Under the pieces are notes generated by a model. It did not search any database and was not told where the DNA came from. It worked only from the letters and a program-made list of their open reading frames with translations. This document shows positions 46,261-58,134 of a stretch of 64,000 nucleotides of DNA, one piece after another. Positions within the stretch are counted from its first letter, which is position 1; each line of letters begins with the position of its first letter. The stretch lies in the NCBI RefSeq assembly GCF_030269925.1, contig NC_085116.1, positions 10,540,001-10,604,000 of the forward strand, read 5' to 3'. Position numbers and translations under genes: made by a program. Source of the DNA: Bombyx mori. Lineage: Eukaryota; Arthropoda; Insecta; Lepidoptera; Bombycidae.

Positions 46261-49167
46261 AATAAATACTCCCAACCAGTAATTACACAGATTATATTTT
46301 TTGTTGATTTGTTTTTTTTATTACATAAAGAAAACCGTTATTGCCACATCAAAATGTTTAAGGACTTTAAGGTCTGATTTAAATTGTATTAAGACAGATG
46401 ACAAATGAGCCCCATTTGATTTACATACCTAGTATTCATATTTATTTGCAGAATAACTACACAGAATTTATTGCACAAAAAATTATCAAAGACGTTGTGT
46501 ACATTTCTGATTGTTGTGTATTAGATTAATTTTAAAGTCCAGTCAGCAACAAAACTTAATGATACAAAGTCGATTTTATCTACCGATCATGGAATAATTA
46601 CAATTAATTGTATAAATTATCTTTGAATTCTTACCAACGTACCGCGATTACAAGACACATCGAAAAACATATTATGCTTATTTAAAAACTACACAGTTCT
46701 CAAGCTTCAGACAAGTAAATGTATCGCAACGGGTCGATTTAAAAAAATGTGCTAGATGATAGAATTTAATTTGTAAAACACACCCACCGAACCCAATTTT
46801 AGATTCACGTGATAAATGTTTACGGTATTTCGATTACGTAAAGCTTAAAGTAATAAACAAGGTTTTTAGTATTTGATTTTATTAATCAGCTCTTAACAAC
46901 ATAACTCTATTTAACCAACAGACAAAAATTTATGTGGGATTTTTTTCATTAGAGGGACTGATGAGCTTAGAAAACGTGATTCGTTTATTGAAACCACAAT
47001 ATTACTCAATGTATCTGCTTTTTCTGTTACTAGTTTTGTATGTATTACGAACAGTTATAAATGAAATGCTATGATGCGCACAAAAGAACAAATGGCCATT
47101 TTATTTTACACTTTCCGGATAAAAATAACCAAGTGGCTGAGATTATCGAAAACCACAAATTGCTATAAGTTATGTTCTTTCGACTGTATAACTAATGTCA
47201 GCATCAGCCAGTTTTCGAAAACGGTCATGTTCCACTGAGACTAATCTGTTGTGACCATTACTTTTGCTGGTTCTAATATCGTGATAATAGATCGGTCCGA
47301 ACGTCGAGCTTAGCTGATTGATATGAATCATTTCTTGTAACGAGAACCTGTAGGCAGAAAATAACGACTAATTGAATATTTATACCATCAGATTACCAGG
47401 ATTTGGCATATAGAATTATTTTATACCGCAATAATTTACGATAAAACAAATTCCAGGAGTCATGTTGTCATTGAATAACACAATTTTCGATTTTTTTTTA
47501 TTGCTTGATTTTTTTTTAATTTGGTAACATTATGCTTCATCTGTCATTTATCCTTATATTCTCATTTCTCTATATATCTTATATATCTATTTTAAATAAA
47601 ACTTTTTATAATAATAAAATACGGAGTGTTCGTGCAACAAAGATATGATTAACATTTTTATGTTTCCAAATATTAACCGGTTGGTTTTCATACCGAAAAC
47701 TATGTACATTTTTATGCTATTCACAAAAATAACTGAGAAACAACGAACGTTCAAATATTCTTGGAACCAGAGTATTATTGAACACATAAGCGTCATGTCT
47801 TAATTATTTATTCAAAACCAATCAGAGATTTTAATGACCCCGAAGTCGTAGTAAAATATTAGTTCTACAGATAGAGCTCGACTGATGTCCTTCCTTAGCG
47901 CATTTTTTTTTACAGCATTCCACTAGTACGTTGACCTCGAGTACTCGGACATATAACATTAACTCATTAATAATAACACGATGCAACAAAAAGTGATTCA
48001 TATAAACCACATACAGAAACGTGTTCGTTCGTTCTTTTGAATCGTTCAGAATCGCGATCCGACAGTTCACTCTTTTCAGTTCCAAATACAAATACTGAGA
48101 ATCTATTTTGGTTCCGGTTTCAGATCCTCCTTGTTAATGCGTTCGGTTAGTTCCAAAGCAAAAAAAAATGTATGCGCAAAAAACCTAATTGAATTACAGT
48201 TGAGTACAATCTTTATGATAAAACTAAATGAGACAGTTAATAAGTTACGGCGTCAACGGTAAACTCGACAGACACGGAACGCGTTTTTTTTTCAAAAACT
48301 CATGACGGTTCATAAAAAGTGATATGTTTGTTCGCGAAATAATTTTGAAATCATAATGAGTCATCAATTTTCTGTAGCAACGTTTATATACTTAAAAAAA
48401 AATTACATCAAGTAATTTCATAAAGCATTGCAAATAATTATTTTTTATTAATATTTTTATTACTTTCGTAACTAAAATAACTTTAAAATTCTGGTTTCGT
48501 TTAATTGCATTTCAATTTGTAGGGGCTTACATAAGACAACTGCTGTATCAATTTATTAAGACATCAATATTATGTACAAGCCCACAAACAACATAAAACA
48601 AAAAAGGCGATCAATTTTTATCTATGCCTTTAGTAAAAAAAAAGGAAAAGTTCAATTATATTCCAGTACAAAAACGGACCTTAACGGAAAAGGATGTAAG
48701 TTCAATATTACCCAGGCACATTATAAATTTATTCATGTTTATTTATCGCACGTTCAATGTTTATACTTAATGTTAAGAACTATGTACTAACTTTAAAATC
48801 TGTAGACGCCGCACGTACTTGTATCTTCCTATTGGAATACATCACTCGTTGTTGGCTAATCTCACAATGTGATTGCTACTGACAAGAAATGAAAGACAAA
48901 AGCGACACGTTCCAAGATTCGTGTGTCGCCATCTTAATCCTGGAACGTCTCCGTAAGCATTCGATTGTCGATTGTTTAGTTTCAACAAATTATTCGAAAA
49001 GCCATATTTCTTCGAAGATGGTAAGTACGTTTTTATTTTACTTATAATGAGAATTGTCGTCGGTAACGGATTTCGCTTTGTAATCGAAGTCACTTTAATT
49101 ATGTAATAAATAGGGTTTTAACAATGAAGTGACAGTAGTAGCAGTAGAAGATAGGATTAATTAAATT
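46261..49167. other. Upstream of cv-2 exon 1, no recognised feature
   Basis: AT-rich. The short frames (up to 86 codons) lack ATG context or domains. Regulatory DNA or a 5' non-coding exon of the cv-2-like gene could lie here unseen. Confidence 0.4.
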
Positions 49168-49603
49168 GTCGTGGTGGCCTAAAGGATAAGACGTCCGGTG
49201 CAATTGTATCTAGCGATGCAACGGTGTTCGAATCCCGCAGGCAGGTACCAAATTTTCTAATGAAATATGTACTTAACAAATGTTCACGATTGACTTCCAC
49301 GGTGAAGGAATAACATCGTGTAATAAAAATCAAACGCGCAAAATTATAATTTGCGTAATTACTAGTGGTAGGACCTCTTGTGAGTCCGCACGGATAAGTA
49401 CCACCACCCTGCCTATTTCTGCCGTGAAGCAGTAATGCGTTTCGGCTTGAAGGACGGGGCAGCCGTTGTAACTATACTGAGACCTTAGAACTTATATCTC
49501 AAGGTGGGTGGCGCATTTGCGTTGTAGATATCTATGGGCTCCAGTAACCACTTAACACCAGATGGGCTGTGAGCTCGTCCACCAAACTAAGTAATAAAAA
49601 AAA
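49168..49603 (+). mobile_element. Bm1 SINE, near full length
   Basis: Head GTGGTGGCCTAAAGGATAAG, B box GGTGTTCGAATCCCGC, body TTATAATTTGCGTAATTACT, 3' domain CCAGTAACCACTTAACACCA, A-rich end. This is one of the best preserved copies here. Confidence 0.93.
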
Positions 49604-50599
49604 TTAAAAAATGTGGCGTTATATGAACAAGTTCCCATACTTTACTATCAGGGTAATTAAAAATCCAACCAAATAAATAGCATATTGTTTTAAGCGTGTT
49701 AACTTTTTCATCGGGGTATTGAATCAATGTCGCTTAATCAACGACATTACGTATCACGGTATTTATTTTTTTGCGTGAAGCCCTCAACAATCCCACATAT
49801 CGACGTAAACTAGCGCACGATTTTTCTTCAGCGTTGAACATAAAGTTAATTGCATGTCTAATTCATGAGGCAAGATATTTTCAATAAATATCACAGATCG
49901 AATGTATTTATCTATATCATAGATCTACTAATAAGGTAAAATTGTTCGTGAGTCAAACATTAATAAAGCTACGTTCTTTGTCGTTTGAACGTTTTTAACT
50001 TGATCATTTTAAAACAACCACATAACAAATAGGACAGTATAATAATAATTTATTTATTTACATTACGAAATAGTCCACAGTTGTGACCTATAGTTATAGA
50101 TGTCGACAAAAACATGATTAATAAAAATATACGTACGTAAAATATTTGTAGATCGATCGTATGCTCCTACACTGATATAAAATGTTGACGAGATTGACCG
50201 CTCCAATTGAACGATAAAACATTTTAATCAATTCGTGATATATTGTCGCTTTTTGTTCAATCTAATTAAGCTTATTTTGCTTTGATATCTCGTTTGACTT
50301 TCAACGCAAGAAACTTAGGGAACGAACATTTTACGATCGTTGCAGTTTTGTTATAGTTCATGTCAAGCCCATAGAACTAAACACACTTTTCTTTTGTATA
50401 CTAAATCATTAAACGATATATTCATCGTATAAAATTTCACAATTCATTAACATGTTTATCGTGCGTCTATTCAAAACGACAAACCTAACTTTCAACAATC
50501 TGCAGCTTAGTATGTGACACATAGTGTCGTTTGCCAGCCATTGGAATCAAGATTAATCTGAAAAGCAGTAAACTTTGGCAAAGGGCCTGCATAATATGA
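49604..50599. other. Upstream region, no recognised feature
   Basis: AT-rich sequence between a Bm1 and the GC-rich island. Confidence 0.45.
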
Positions 50600-50900
50600 T
50601 TCTAGCGTTTCTGCGAGTATGAGTCGGATATCGCAGCAGTATGGCGGGTGTCGCTGCGTCACCTACTTTCACGGAGGCAGCGTCGGAGGAGCCACCGACG
50701 GATGCGAGGAGCGCGGGCGCGGGCGAAGGCTGCGTGCGCGGCAAGGTCGCCGTGAGGCAAACCACTCGTCCACAGAATTTCTTCGGCTCAGAGACACGCG
50801 CATACCAGTCCGGGAGCGGAACGCGGTCGCAATAAAAACGCTTGGATATATTTCACGCGTGCGCAACATTATCGCGTCGCTCTCGGCTCCGATTACTTAA
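50600..50900. other. GC-rich island with short open frames
   Basis: A CpG-rich stretch stands in AT-rich DNA. On the plus strand an ATG at 50641 with A at -3 and G at +4 opens 64 codons (MAGVAASPTFTEAASEEP...), with no domain I recognise; overlapping frames are open on both strands. It could be a first exon or promoter of an unseen gene, or a 5' non-coding exon of the cv-2-like gene 5 kb downstream on the minus strand. Confidence 0.3.
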
Positions 50901-51194
50901 TGCTCCGTGGTTAACTGTACACGGACGGAGAGAAACAAGATCAGGTTTTTCTGAGCAGGTTCGATGATCGCAGGGGACACCTCCGAGACGCACTCGTGAA
51001 ATGGTTTCGCGAGTGCTGTTGTACAAGAAAGACGCCATGGCTTTAACATGCGAACGCTTTATGTCCGGTTTCGTTCAAACATCCAATAAAACAAATGATA
51101 TTTTTTTCACTACCCCTATTAAATAAAACTACAAATTGCTGAATTGCAATAGATATCTTCGTAAGCTGTATCCAATAGTTTCGTTTTTACACGT

Positions 51195-51332
51195 GCATTA
51201 TAACGTAAATCCCGTCATCCACCTTCAGACATAAGGTAATCTCAATATATATTGCAACTATATCGGCTGTCCTACTTTTCAAACCGGACGCGTAACTGCT
51301 TCGCTGCAGAAATAAGTGAGATGGTAGATCTT
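51195..51332 (-). mobile_element. Bm1 SINE fragment, divergent
   Basis: CATCCACCTTCAGACATAAG, CGGCTGTCCTACTTTTCAAA and CTTCGCTGCAGAAATAA follow the inverted body. Confidence 0.6.
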
Positions 51333-52746
51333 TTTTTTAATCGGCCAGGATCCGAGCTTTTAGTACAACCAGTAGCATTAGCATAGCAATGGAGTCAAAA
51401 TATATATTTTTTTAATCAAACATTCTGAACGAACATTTAAAAGTCGAACTAACAGCAACGAGTTCTAGTACAAATTAACCTTAACATACATACATTTGTT
51501 CATAATCTCCACATAGAACGATTATCATTATGCCACCGCACCGCGATTTATCTTTAGCAAATATTGAAAATGAATTCATAATTAAACTATTGTTTGCAGA
51601 CAGATTAATCTCGGTCATACGTAATAGTGAAAAAGTTAACCAAAATTTCCAAAATGGCATATCTTGAAATATGGTAACTGGATAAAGAAGCAAATCGTTT
51701 CCCGTATAGAATCAAAACCTCGAATCTAATTACCATGAAAAGCTATATGTAACGAACATGTACATTGACTGTATCAGAAATTTAAACAGTCCTTTACAGA
51801 CCTTTATTAGTCAGGAACAATAACCATTAGAAAAACGAGGCAAATGGCGATCAAGCAAATCTTTTATGCTTTGTTTAATTGAACAAGCAAAAGGAACAAA
51901 GGTCATAAAGCCAAGTATTTTTATAATAAAACGGGAAATAAAACGAAACGATGTCGTTTTGGATTGAACTGTAATTAAATTAGTTGAAATAATTTTAAAT
52001 AATATGACAATAAAAGTTTGAAATTTTACTGGGACTTGGAACGACCCAAGAAACCACGTCAAGAGAACTTGTTTCTTATTCCCGCATTGGTGCACTTTTA
52101 CGGATACTAAATAGTCAATATTACATATTTAAATTAGAAGAAACATTATATTAACAAAATAGAATTCATCTAACTTCACTCATGCGTTCCCGCCAAAAAG
52201 TCCAATCAAAGACTACATTGACCCAAATAAAGAGAGCACTGAAGCGTAAAAACAATGAATACTGTTGATTGACGGGCTAAAGTAACACAGTCGACTAATT
52301 GAATTAACAGTGTACGAACACAACATGTCCATTAGGACTCTAAATACGTAAATGTTGACTGTACACAAAGTACAAGCAGGTCATAACTGAGTCTCGTATT
52401 TTTCATAAACATTTAATAAAATCTGGAAACTAGAATTTACAGTAGTGTATTTTGATGAAAAAAAATTTAGCAAGAAAATGTTTACATTCACATTAACACT
52501 TAAATGAAAACAAAATACCTACATGCGTAGATAGCTACGCATTTTGTACGTAATACGTACTAGATTTTTTTCAGGAGTTCCGTGGGTTTATAATTCATCT
52601 CAATTTTAATTTCAGGGCTAAGTTTGACGTCTGTGTCTGTTATGCTAGCAAGCACGTTTGAAAGAAATATGCCTAACCAATAAAACATATTCAGTGCTGA
52701 AGTATGCACCAAATTTTAAAACCCGGATGAATTTTGTGATTCTCTT
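51333..52746. other. Upstream region, no recognised feature
   Basis: AT-rich. A 94-codon minus frame at 51811-52095 (HQCGNKKQVLLTWFLGS...) has no recognisable domain. Confidence 0.4.
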
Positions 52747-52812
52747 TTTTATTGTTCTAAATGGGTGGATAGGACGAACTCCAGCCCACTTGATTTTAAG
52801 TTGTCGCCATCA
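52747..52812 (-). mobile_element. Bm1 SINE 3' fragment
   Basis: TTTATTGTTCTAAATGGGTG and CCAGCCCACTTGATTTTAAG match the inverted terminal part. Confidence 0.55.
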
Positions 52813-52916
52813 TGAAAATGGTTTTGCCAACTTTTTTATTTAATCCTAGTTATTTATACAAATAATTTTTGTTACAAAAATTATAACAAACAATACATAA
52901 ATCGTGTTCTACTTTT

Positions 52917-53167
52917 TACTGGTGGTAGGATCTCTTGTGAGTCCGCACGGGTAGGTACCACCACCCCGCCTATATCTGCCGTGAAGCACTAATGTCTTTT
53001 GGTTTGAAGGGTGGGGCAGCCGTTGTAACTATATTTAGACCTTAGAACTTATATCTCAAAGTGGGTGGCGCATTTACGTTGTACATGTCTATGGGCTCCA
53101 GTAACTGCTTAACACCAGGTTGGCTGTAAAGTCGTCCATCAATGTAAGCAATAAAAAAAAAAAAAAA
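52917..53167 (+). mobile_element. Bm1 SINE, 5'-truncated
   Basis: It runs from TACTGGTGGTAGGATCTCTT to AAGCAATAAAAAAAAAAA. Confidence 0.9.
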
Positions 53168-53652
53168 TTCTAGATTTATGGACCTGAATTGACTATTCAA
53201 AAATACATAGCATAACTATTCGTAAATTACCGCATTTATTAATAACACCGTTACAGTAATTACACTGCGTAATACGGTTACGAGTGCAGCTTCATTTCGA
53301 CATAAAGACAGCGCGTGTTACGATTTTGTATCTATAACCATACAAGATAAAACGGGCCATTCATTTTTCTAGTCATAAAGAACACGTCCAGAGTTGAATT
53401 TAAGAGTCTTTGCGATTCAATAAAAGGTTGCAATATAAGTTGCAAAAGACTAAAGACTATGCTTTTAGGGGTTTACAAATTACATGCGCTATTGTATTAT
53501 TAGACATCGTCCTATTCCGATTTCCAAGCAGCCGTAGGTTTTTCTCACAAGTCCCACACGTTCTTCTGGCCCCAAAGTAAAATTTGCTGTACTTCGGTAA
53601 CCAGTGATTGATACACATATGTTTAAATATATACAAATGTACCTATGTTTTA
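53168..53652. other. Upstream region, no recognised feature
   Basis: A GC-richer patch at 53510-53600 precedes the LINE tail and may belong to it. Otherwise nothing is seen. Confidence 0.35.
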
Positions 53653-53770
53653 CGGTAGGCAGCGGCTTGGCTCTGCCCCTGGCATTGCTGACGTCCATGA
53701 GCAACGGTAACCACTCACCATCAGGTGGGCTGTATGCTCGTCTACCTACAAGGCCAATAAAACAAACAAA
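53653..53770 (+). mobile_element. LINE 3' tail (same family as 2025-2395)
   Basis: GGTAGGCAGCGGCTTGGCTC, then GGTAACCACTCACCATCAGG, then an A-rich end near 53770. It directly abuts the 3' end of the CR1-like LINE on the other strand. Confidence 0.65.
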
Positions 53771-53785
53771 AAAACTTCACACCCA

Positions 53786-54083
53786 GATTCAAATTCAAAT
53801 TCAAAATCATTTATTTCAACTTAGATGTCAGTATGACACACTTGTTGAATGTCAAAATACAAATAACAATGTTAACTCTACCACCGGTTCCAAAAAAAGC
53901 CACAGTCCTGAGAAGAACCGGCGAAACAAACTCAGCGGGCTTTTTTTTTTTTGTTTTTTCTCAAATATTTTCTTTTTTTTAAATAAATAGAAATATTCAC
54001 AATAAAAGAAAAAACAAGTCAAAAAATACAATTAAAAATAATAATAATAATAATGAAAAATGAAAAGGCCAGGAGCGAGCGCC
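53786..54083 (-). other. 3' UTR of CR1-like LINE with candidate pseudoknot
   Basis: Read on the minus strand, CTGAG can pair with CTCAG (plus 53931-53935 with 53908-53912), and CCGGTTC in that loop can pair with GAACCGG (plus 53915-53921 with 53884-53890). The spacing matches the Jockey LINE 3' UTR motif, but the second helix carries an A-T to T-A exchange. Poly(T)/poly(A) and AAT tracts lie at about 53940-54060. Confidence 0.65.
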
Positions 54084-57017
54084 TCATTCCCACGTAGTGC
54101 CATCTAGTAAATAATCCTTAACTTTATAATATGCCTTGTTGCACAAACGTTCCTTAACAGTTTTCTTAAATCTATGAACAGGTAGTAGTTGAACGTTTAG
54201 TGGGATCTTGTTGAAAAGCTGTACACCCAGCCCCCTAAAAGAGTTGCTTATTTTCTTAATTCGAGCCGCCGGCAACGCAAGCCTATGTTTGTTCCTAGTG
54301 TTCACATTGTGCAAATCGCAGACTCTGGGGAATTCTTCAATGTTTTTACGCACGTACAATAAATTTTCAAAAATGTATTGGGACGCTAAAGTTAGAATTT
54401 TGATTTCCTTAAACTTGTCCCTCAAGGATTCCCTCGGGTGCATATTATAAATAGCACGAATAGCCCTCTTCTGCAGGATGAAAATCGTTTCGACATCGGC
54501 AGTATTGCCCCATAGCAAAATGCCATAGGACATAACACTATGAAAATAACTAAAATAAACCAGGCGTGCCGTATCTTCATTAATATACATTCGTATTTTT
54601 TTTACCGCAAACGCTGCAGAACTAAGCCTACTCGCTAACTTGCATATGTGAGGACCCCACTGCAGCTTGGAATCAACTGTTATACCAAGAAAAACTGTCG
54701 AATCCACAAGCTCCAGTGTCTCTCCACTTACAGTAATATTAGTGTCAACTTGTCTAACATTAGGTGTGGTAAATTTTATACATTTTGTTTTTTTGTTATT
54801 TAATAACAGATTATTAACACTAAACCAATGTACCACGCGCGAGATAGCATCATTCACATCGTCATAATCTTCCAAATGTCGTTTAATTTTAAACAATAAT
54901 GATGTATCATCAGCGAATAATACGACCTCGTGACGGGTTTCAATAAACTTAGGTAAATCATTGATATATACAAGAAATAGGAAGGGACCCAATATGGAAC
55001 CCTGAGGAACACCCATATTAAGTAAGACACCGGAAGATCTGGTTCCTTTAACGTCTACTTTTTGGATTCTTCCGGATAAATAAGATTTAATAAGTTCTAA
55101 TGAAACGCCCCTAATACCATAATGGTGTAATTTCCTCAACAATGTATTATGCTCAACACAATCAAAAGCTTTAGATAAGTCGCAGAAAACCCCAAGGGCA
55201 TTATGCGACTCTTCCCAAGCCTGAAAAATATTTTTAATGAGATCTACACCTGCATCAATAGTTGACCGACCTCTAGTGAATCCATATTGTTTGTTATGAA
55301 GCAGGTTATTGGAATTGAAGTGGTTCAAAAGTTGTTCCAGAATAATTTTTTCAAAAATTTTACTCAATGTAGGTAGTACTGAAATGGGCCTAAAGTTAGA
55401 GGGGTCAAAAGTACTACCAGATTTAAATAAAGGTATTATTTTACTATATTTCATTAGATCAGGAAACACACCACCATCAATACAGTCATTAAATATTGTA
55501 GCAAGGTAAGGTGCAATTATATCAATAATGGATTTTATAACATTAATTGAAATTCCCCATAAATCACCAGTTTTCTTAATATTAATGAGCTTGAAAGTAT
55601 CAATTATGTCCTTTATATCAATATTTGTGAACTTAAAGTTAACACTGCATTTATCAACATGATTTTGCAGTAATGATTCGGCGACGGTAGGAGATGAAAT
55701 TAAAGATTTTGTGGTAGAAGCTGGGATATCAGCAAAGTAGTGCTCAAAGGCACTGGCCACTTCTTGATGAGAAGTTATTATTCGATTATTGATTTTTAAA
55801 GTTAATTCAGCATTGCTGTTTCTGACATTCCCAGTCTCCCTATTAATGATATTCCAAGTCATTTTAATTTTGTCAGGTGCATTTTTTATAAGATTGCCTA
55901 AGTGCAATGACTTGGCCAATGTACAGACTTTTTTAAACAGCTTGGAATATTTAGAGACATACTCATGAAATGACTTATTATGATTATATGATTTTTCATG
56001 ATAGAGATCGTATAATCTCTGCCTACTTTTGTGAATTCCAACAGTCGCCCATTCATTGAATGATCTTTTATTATGTAAGATCAGAGTTTTAGAAGTAAAG
56101 ATGGCACTAAATTCAGAATTAATAACATTAAATAAATCCATGTAATGAACATTAGGATCTTCACTATAACAAACATTCGGAATTTTTGCCAAAACTTTAC
56201 CTCTAAGCTTCTCCAAACGTCTAATATTAATAGGAACAAACGGTAGCTTTCTTGTACTATTAACATCTGAAACAGATTTAATTTTAAAAGATAAGAATTG
56301 TCCACTGTGGTCTGAACTTAAATGATTAATAATGCATTTATGTAAAGGTTTTACATTTGTGAAAATATTATCTATACAGGTTGCCGATGTGCTAGTTATT
56401 CTTGTGGGCTCTGAAAATAGATTGCTAAGGTTATATGATTTTAACAATGTTCTGAGTCTAATAGTGGCATTTGTATTTTCTAATAAATTTATATTAAAAT
56501 CACCACAAATAAAAACATGTTTATTAGAAACAGAAAGCTTTAATAAAACACGTTCCATTATATTTTCAAAAAAATCATATAACGAATTCGGGGGCCTGTA
56601 CACACTTACAACAATGAATCGCTCAAGCTCTACACATGCCATTTCAATAATCCGTTCCACAGAGAGGCTCACAATGTCTCTACGTTCCTTACATTTATAA
56701 TCTTTATTAACAATGATCAGTGAGCCACCTCGTATAGCATTCTCTCTGCAGAAGGAACTTACAACCTGGTGATTTTTAAAATTACAATTTAATTCATATT
56801 TTTTAAGCCAATGTTCAGTAACACATAGAACATTGACTTTATTATAATCTAGGAATAAATCAATTTCAAGTTCTTTACCCATCAAACCTTGTAAGTTCTG
56901 ATGCACCAGGTTGATCACAGTTGTTTTCAAAGAAATATTATTTGTTGATGGGCTGTGTCCAAATAAATCATATTTACTGCAAGAGGTAAACTCTGTTGTC
57001 TTAGTAATTAATTTAAA
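54084..57017 (-). CDS. CR1-like LINE ORF2: endonuclease-reverse transcriptase
   Basis: The frame is open from 57017 to the stop at 54084, with no stop across more than 940 codons. Endonuclease motifs: LVHQNLQGLMGKELE near the start, VTEHWLKK, FICGDFNINLL and LSSDHSGQFL. RT motifs: NFRPISVLPTLSKIFEKII, FCDLSKAFDCVEHNTLL, GVPQGSILGPFLF and LFADDTSLLF; the catalytic Asp pair is intact. The C-terminal part contains YGILLWGNT and KRAIRAIYNM, typical of CR1-group elements. There is no ATG between the upstream stop and the methionine of GLMGKE, so the start is unclear. Codon use is AT-rich, unlike the GC-rich Jockey element at 18-23 kb. An intact frame of this length implies a young copy or very recent activity. 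Confidence 0.92.
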   Translation of the reverse strand, partial: FKLITKTTEFTSCSKYDLFGHSPSTNNISLKTTVINLVHQNLQGLMGKELEIDLFLDYNKVNVLCVTEHWLKKYELNCNFKNHQVVSSFCRENAIRGGSLIIVNKDYKCKERRDIVSLSVERIIEMACVELERFIVVSVYRPPNSLYDFFENIMERVLLKLSVSNKHVFICGDFNINLLENTNATIRLRTLLKSYNLSNLFSEPTRITSTSATCIDNIFTNVKPLHKCIINHLSSDHSGQFLSFKIKSVSDVNSTRKLPFVPINIRRLEKLRGKVLAKIPNVCYSEDPNVHYMDLFNVINSEFSAIFTSKTLILHNKRSFNEWATVGIHKSRQRLYDLYHEKSYNHNKSFHEYVSKYSKLFKKVCTLAKSLHLGNLIKNAPDKIKMTWNIINRETGNVRNSNAELTLKINNRIITSHQEVASAFEHYFADIPASTTKSLISSPTVAESLLQNHVDKCSVNFKFTNIDIKDIIDTFKLINIKKTGDLWGISINVIKSIIDIIAPYLATIFNDCIDGGVFPDLMKYSKIIPLFKSGSTFDPSNFRPISVLPTLSKIFEKIILEQLLNHFNSNNLLHNKQYGFTRGRSTIDAGVDLIKNIFQAWEESHNALGVFCDLSKAFDCVEHNTLLRKLHHYGIRGVSLELIKSYLSGRIQKVDVKGTRSSGVLLNMGVPQGSILGPFLFLVYINDLPKFIETRHEVVLFADDTSLLFKIKRHLEDYDDVNDAISRVVHWFSVNNLLLNNKKTKCIKFTTPNVRQVDTNITVSGETLELVDSTVFLGITVDSKLQWGPHICKLASRLSSAAFAVKKIRMYINEDTARLVYFSYFHSVMSYGILLWGNTADVETIFILQKRAIRAIYNMHPRESLRDKFKEIKILTLASQYIFENLLYVRKNIEEFPRVCDLHNVNTRNKHRLALPAARIKKISNSFRGLGVQLFNKIPLNVQLLPVHRFKKTVKERLCNKAYYKVKDYLLDGTTWE

Positions 57018-57436
57018 TTACTTGGAACGGATTCCAAATTAATAGATGTCATATTTTTTTTCTGCTCAAAAGAAGCAGTAGGTTGATTAGCCAAATTCAT
57101 GGCTAGATAAATGTGTAAAAAATAATGTAGCGAGTTTGCTACTTGTCTAAAATTGTAGCTACCTAAATAGAATTTGTTAGATTTTGTCATAATAATACAT
57201 TTATTCTTTATCATGCAATTAATGTCAATAGTATAAAATATATTTTCTGATTGTGTCATGACATAATAATTATTAACATTAGAAATTGTCTGCATGAAAT
57301 CATTAATGCAATGTCTGATTTTATTTTCTGCTGGCATACTCTGAATAAATGGAAATGCAAACATGATGATCTTTTTCACCTGTAGTGTTAATAATTGATT
57401 TATTTGATATTTTATATCTCTTATATCTGCTGCTCA
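57008..57436 (-). CDS. CR1-like LINE ORF1 fragment (C-terminal, probable esterase-type domain)
   Basis: The frame is open from just after a stop near 57440 to TAA at 57008. It contains LTLQVKKIIMFAFPFIQSMP and ends in SVPSNLN. A beta-strand-like IIMFAFPF followed by a helix fits the C-terminal half of the SGNH-esterase-like domain found in CR1-group ORF1 proteins; this is inference from pattern only. The N-terminal part is missing or frameshifted. Its stop overlaps the open ORF2 frame by a few bases, the two being in different phases. Confidence 0.6.
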
Positions 57437-57554
57437 TACAAAAGACAAAGCTCATACAAACCTGTTTATCACACTGTTCACTTACACTGATGTGGGTATC
57501 AAACCAAAGACCCTCCGCCCGCCAGGGGCGCAATGTACTTAGTACAAATGAGAT

Positions 57555-57640
57555 TTAGTTGGACAGACCAGCTCCCGGAGTTACTGGCTATTAAGTGGAC
57601 AGCAGAACCCTATAGCAATATTAAAACGTAAGCCGAGACA
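57555..57640 (-). mobile_element. Bm1 SINE fragment, very divergent
   Basis: TTAGTTGGACAGACCAGCTC and CTATTAAGTGGACAGCAGAA match weakly. It lies just beyond the 5' end of the CR1-like LINE. Confidence 0.4.
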
Positions 57641-58134
57641 AGTGATCAAAATCATAATCTTATATATCATTCCATATAGAGGTTTACTACTATACAATTA
57701 GGGTTGGAAACTAGCAATTTCAAAATGCCAAATAACAAGTACATAGGTAACTGTAAAATATACGCTTGAATTATTTATAAGATGAAGTTAATTAATTAAC
57801 ATAAATAGTTTTTTAATTAATTTGTTGAGGCAATAAGCTTAAGGCCGCTCGCTCCTCTTACCTTAGAAATTTTTAGGTATTTTTTTATATAAACACTCCT
57901 ACTTGTCATGATGTTTGATATACTTAGTCTATAGTCTATTGAAATAGAGTAATGGAATATTCATTTTCTTGTCAATATAAATTTTAAACATAGAACAAGT
58001 AATCAATTATGACTTTGAATCTTTAAATTGTACCTAAACTCTCAAAATAATGTGAATGTCTAATAAGCTCTTCGTTGGGCCATTAGCAGTAGCCAGTAGC
58101 AGCTCGTTTTTCGCAAAAAAAAACAAGTTTAAGA

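Larger units (their letters stand above)
53786..57440 (-). mobile_element. CR1/Daphne-like non-LTR retrotransposon, 5'-truncated
   Basis: On the minus strand the element has the C-terminal part of an ORF1, a 948-codon uninterrupted EN-RT frame, a 3' UTR and a terminal short tandem repeat (GATTTTGAATTTGAATTTGA) in place of poly(A), as in CR1-related clades. The 3' end lies at about 53786. The 5' limit is uncertain because the ORF1 frame meets a stop near 57440. I found no clear target-site duplication. It lies upstream of the cv-2-like exon 1, in the same orientation as that gene. The clade call (CR1 group, possibly Daphne) is from motif style; a database alignment would decide it. Confidence 0.85.

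Noticed and set aside
49168..49245. tRNA gene at a GTGGCCTAAAGGATAAGACG stretch
   Set aside because: This is the tRNA-derived head of a Bm1 SINE; the same holds at 17473, 27028, 41553 and 44304.
53890..54060. Possible CRISPR or satellite from the A/T-rich repeated words
   Set aside because: These are homopolymer and AAT tracts in a LINE 3' UTR, without regular spacers.
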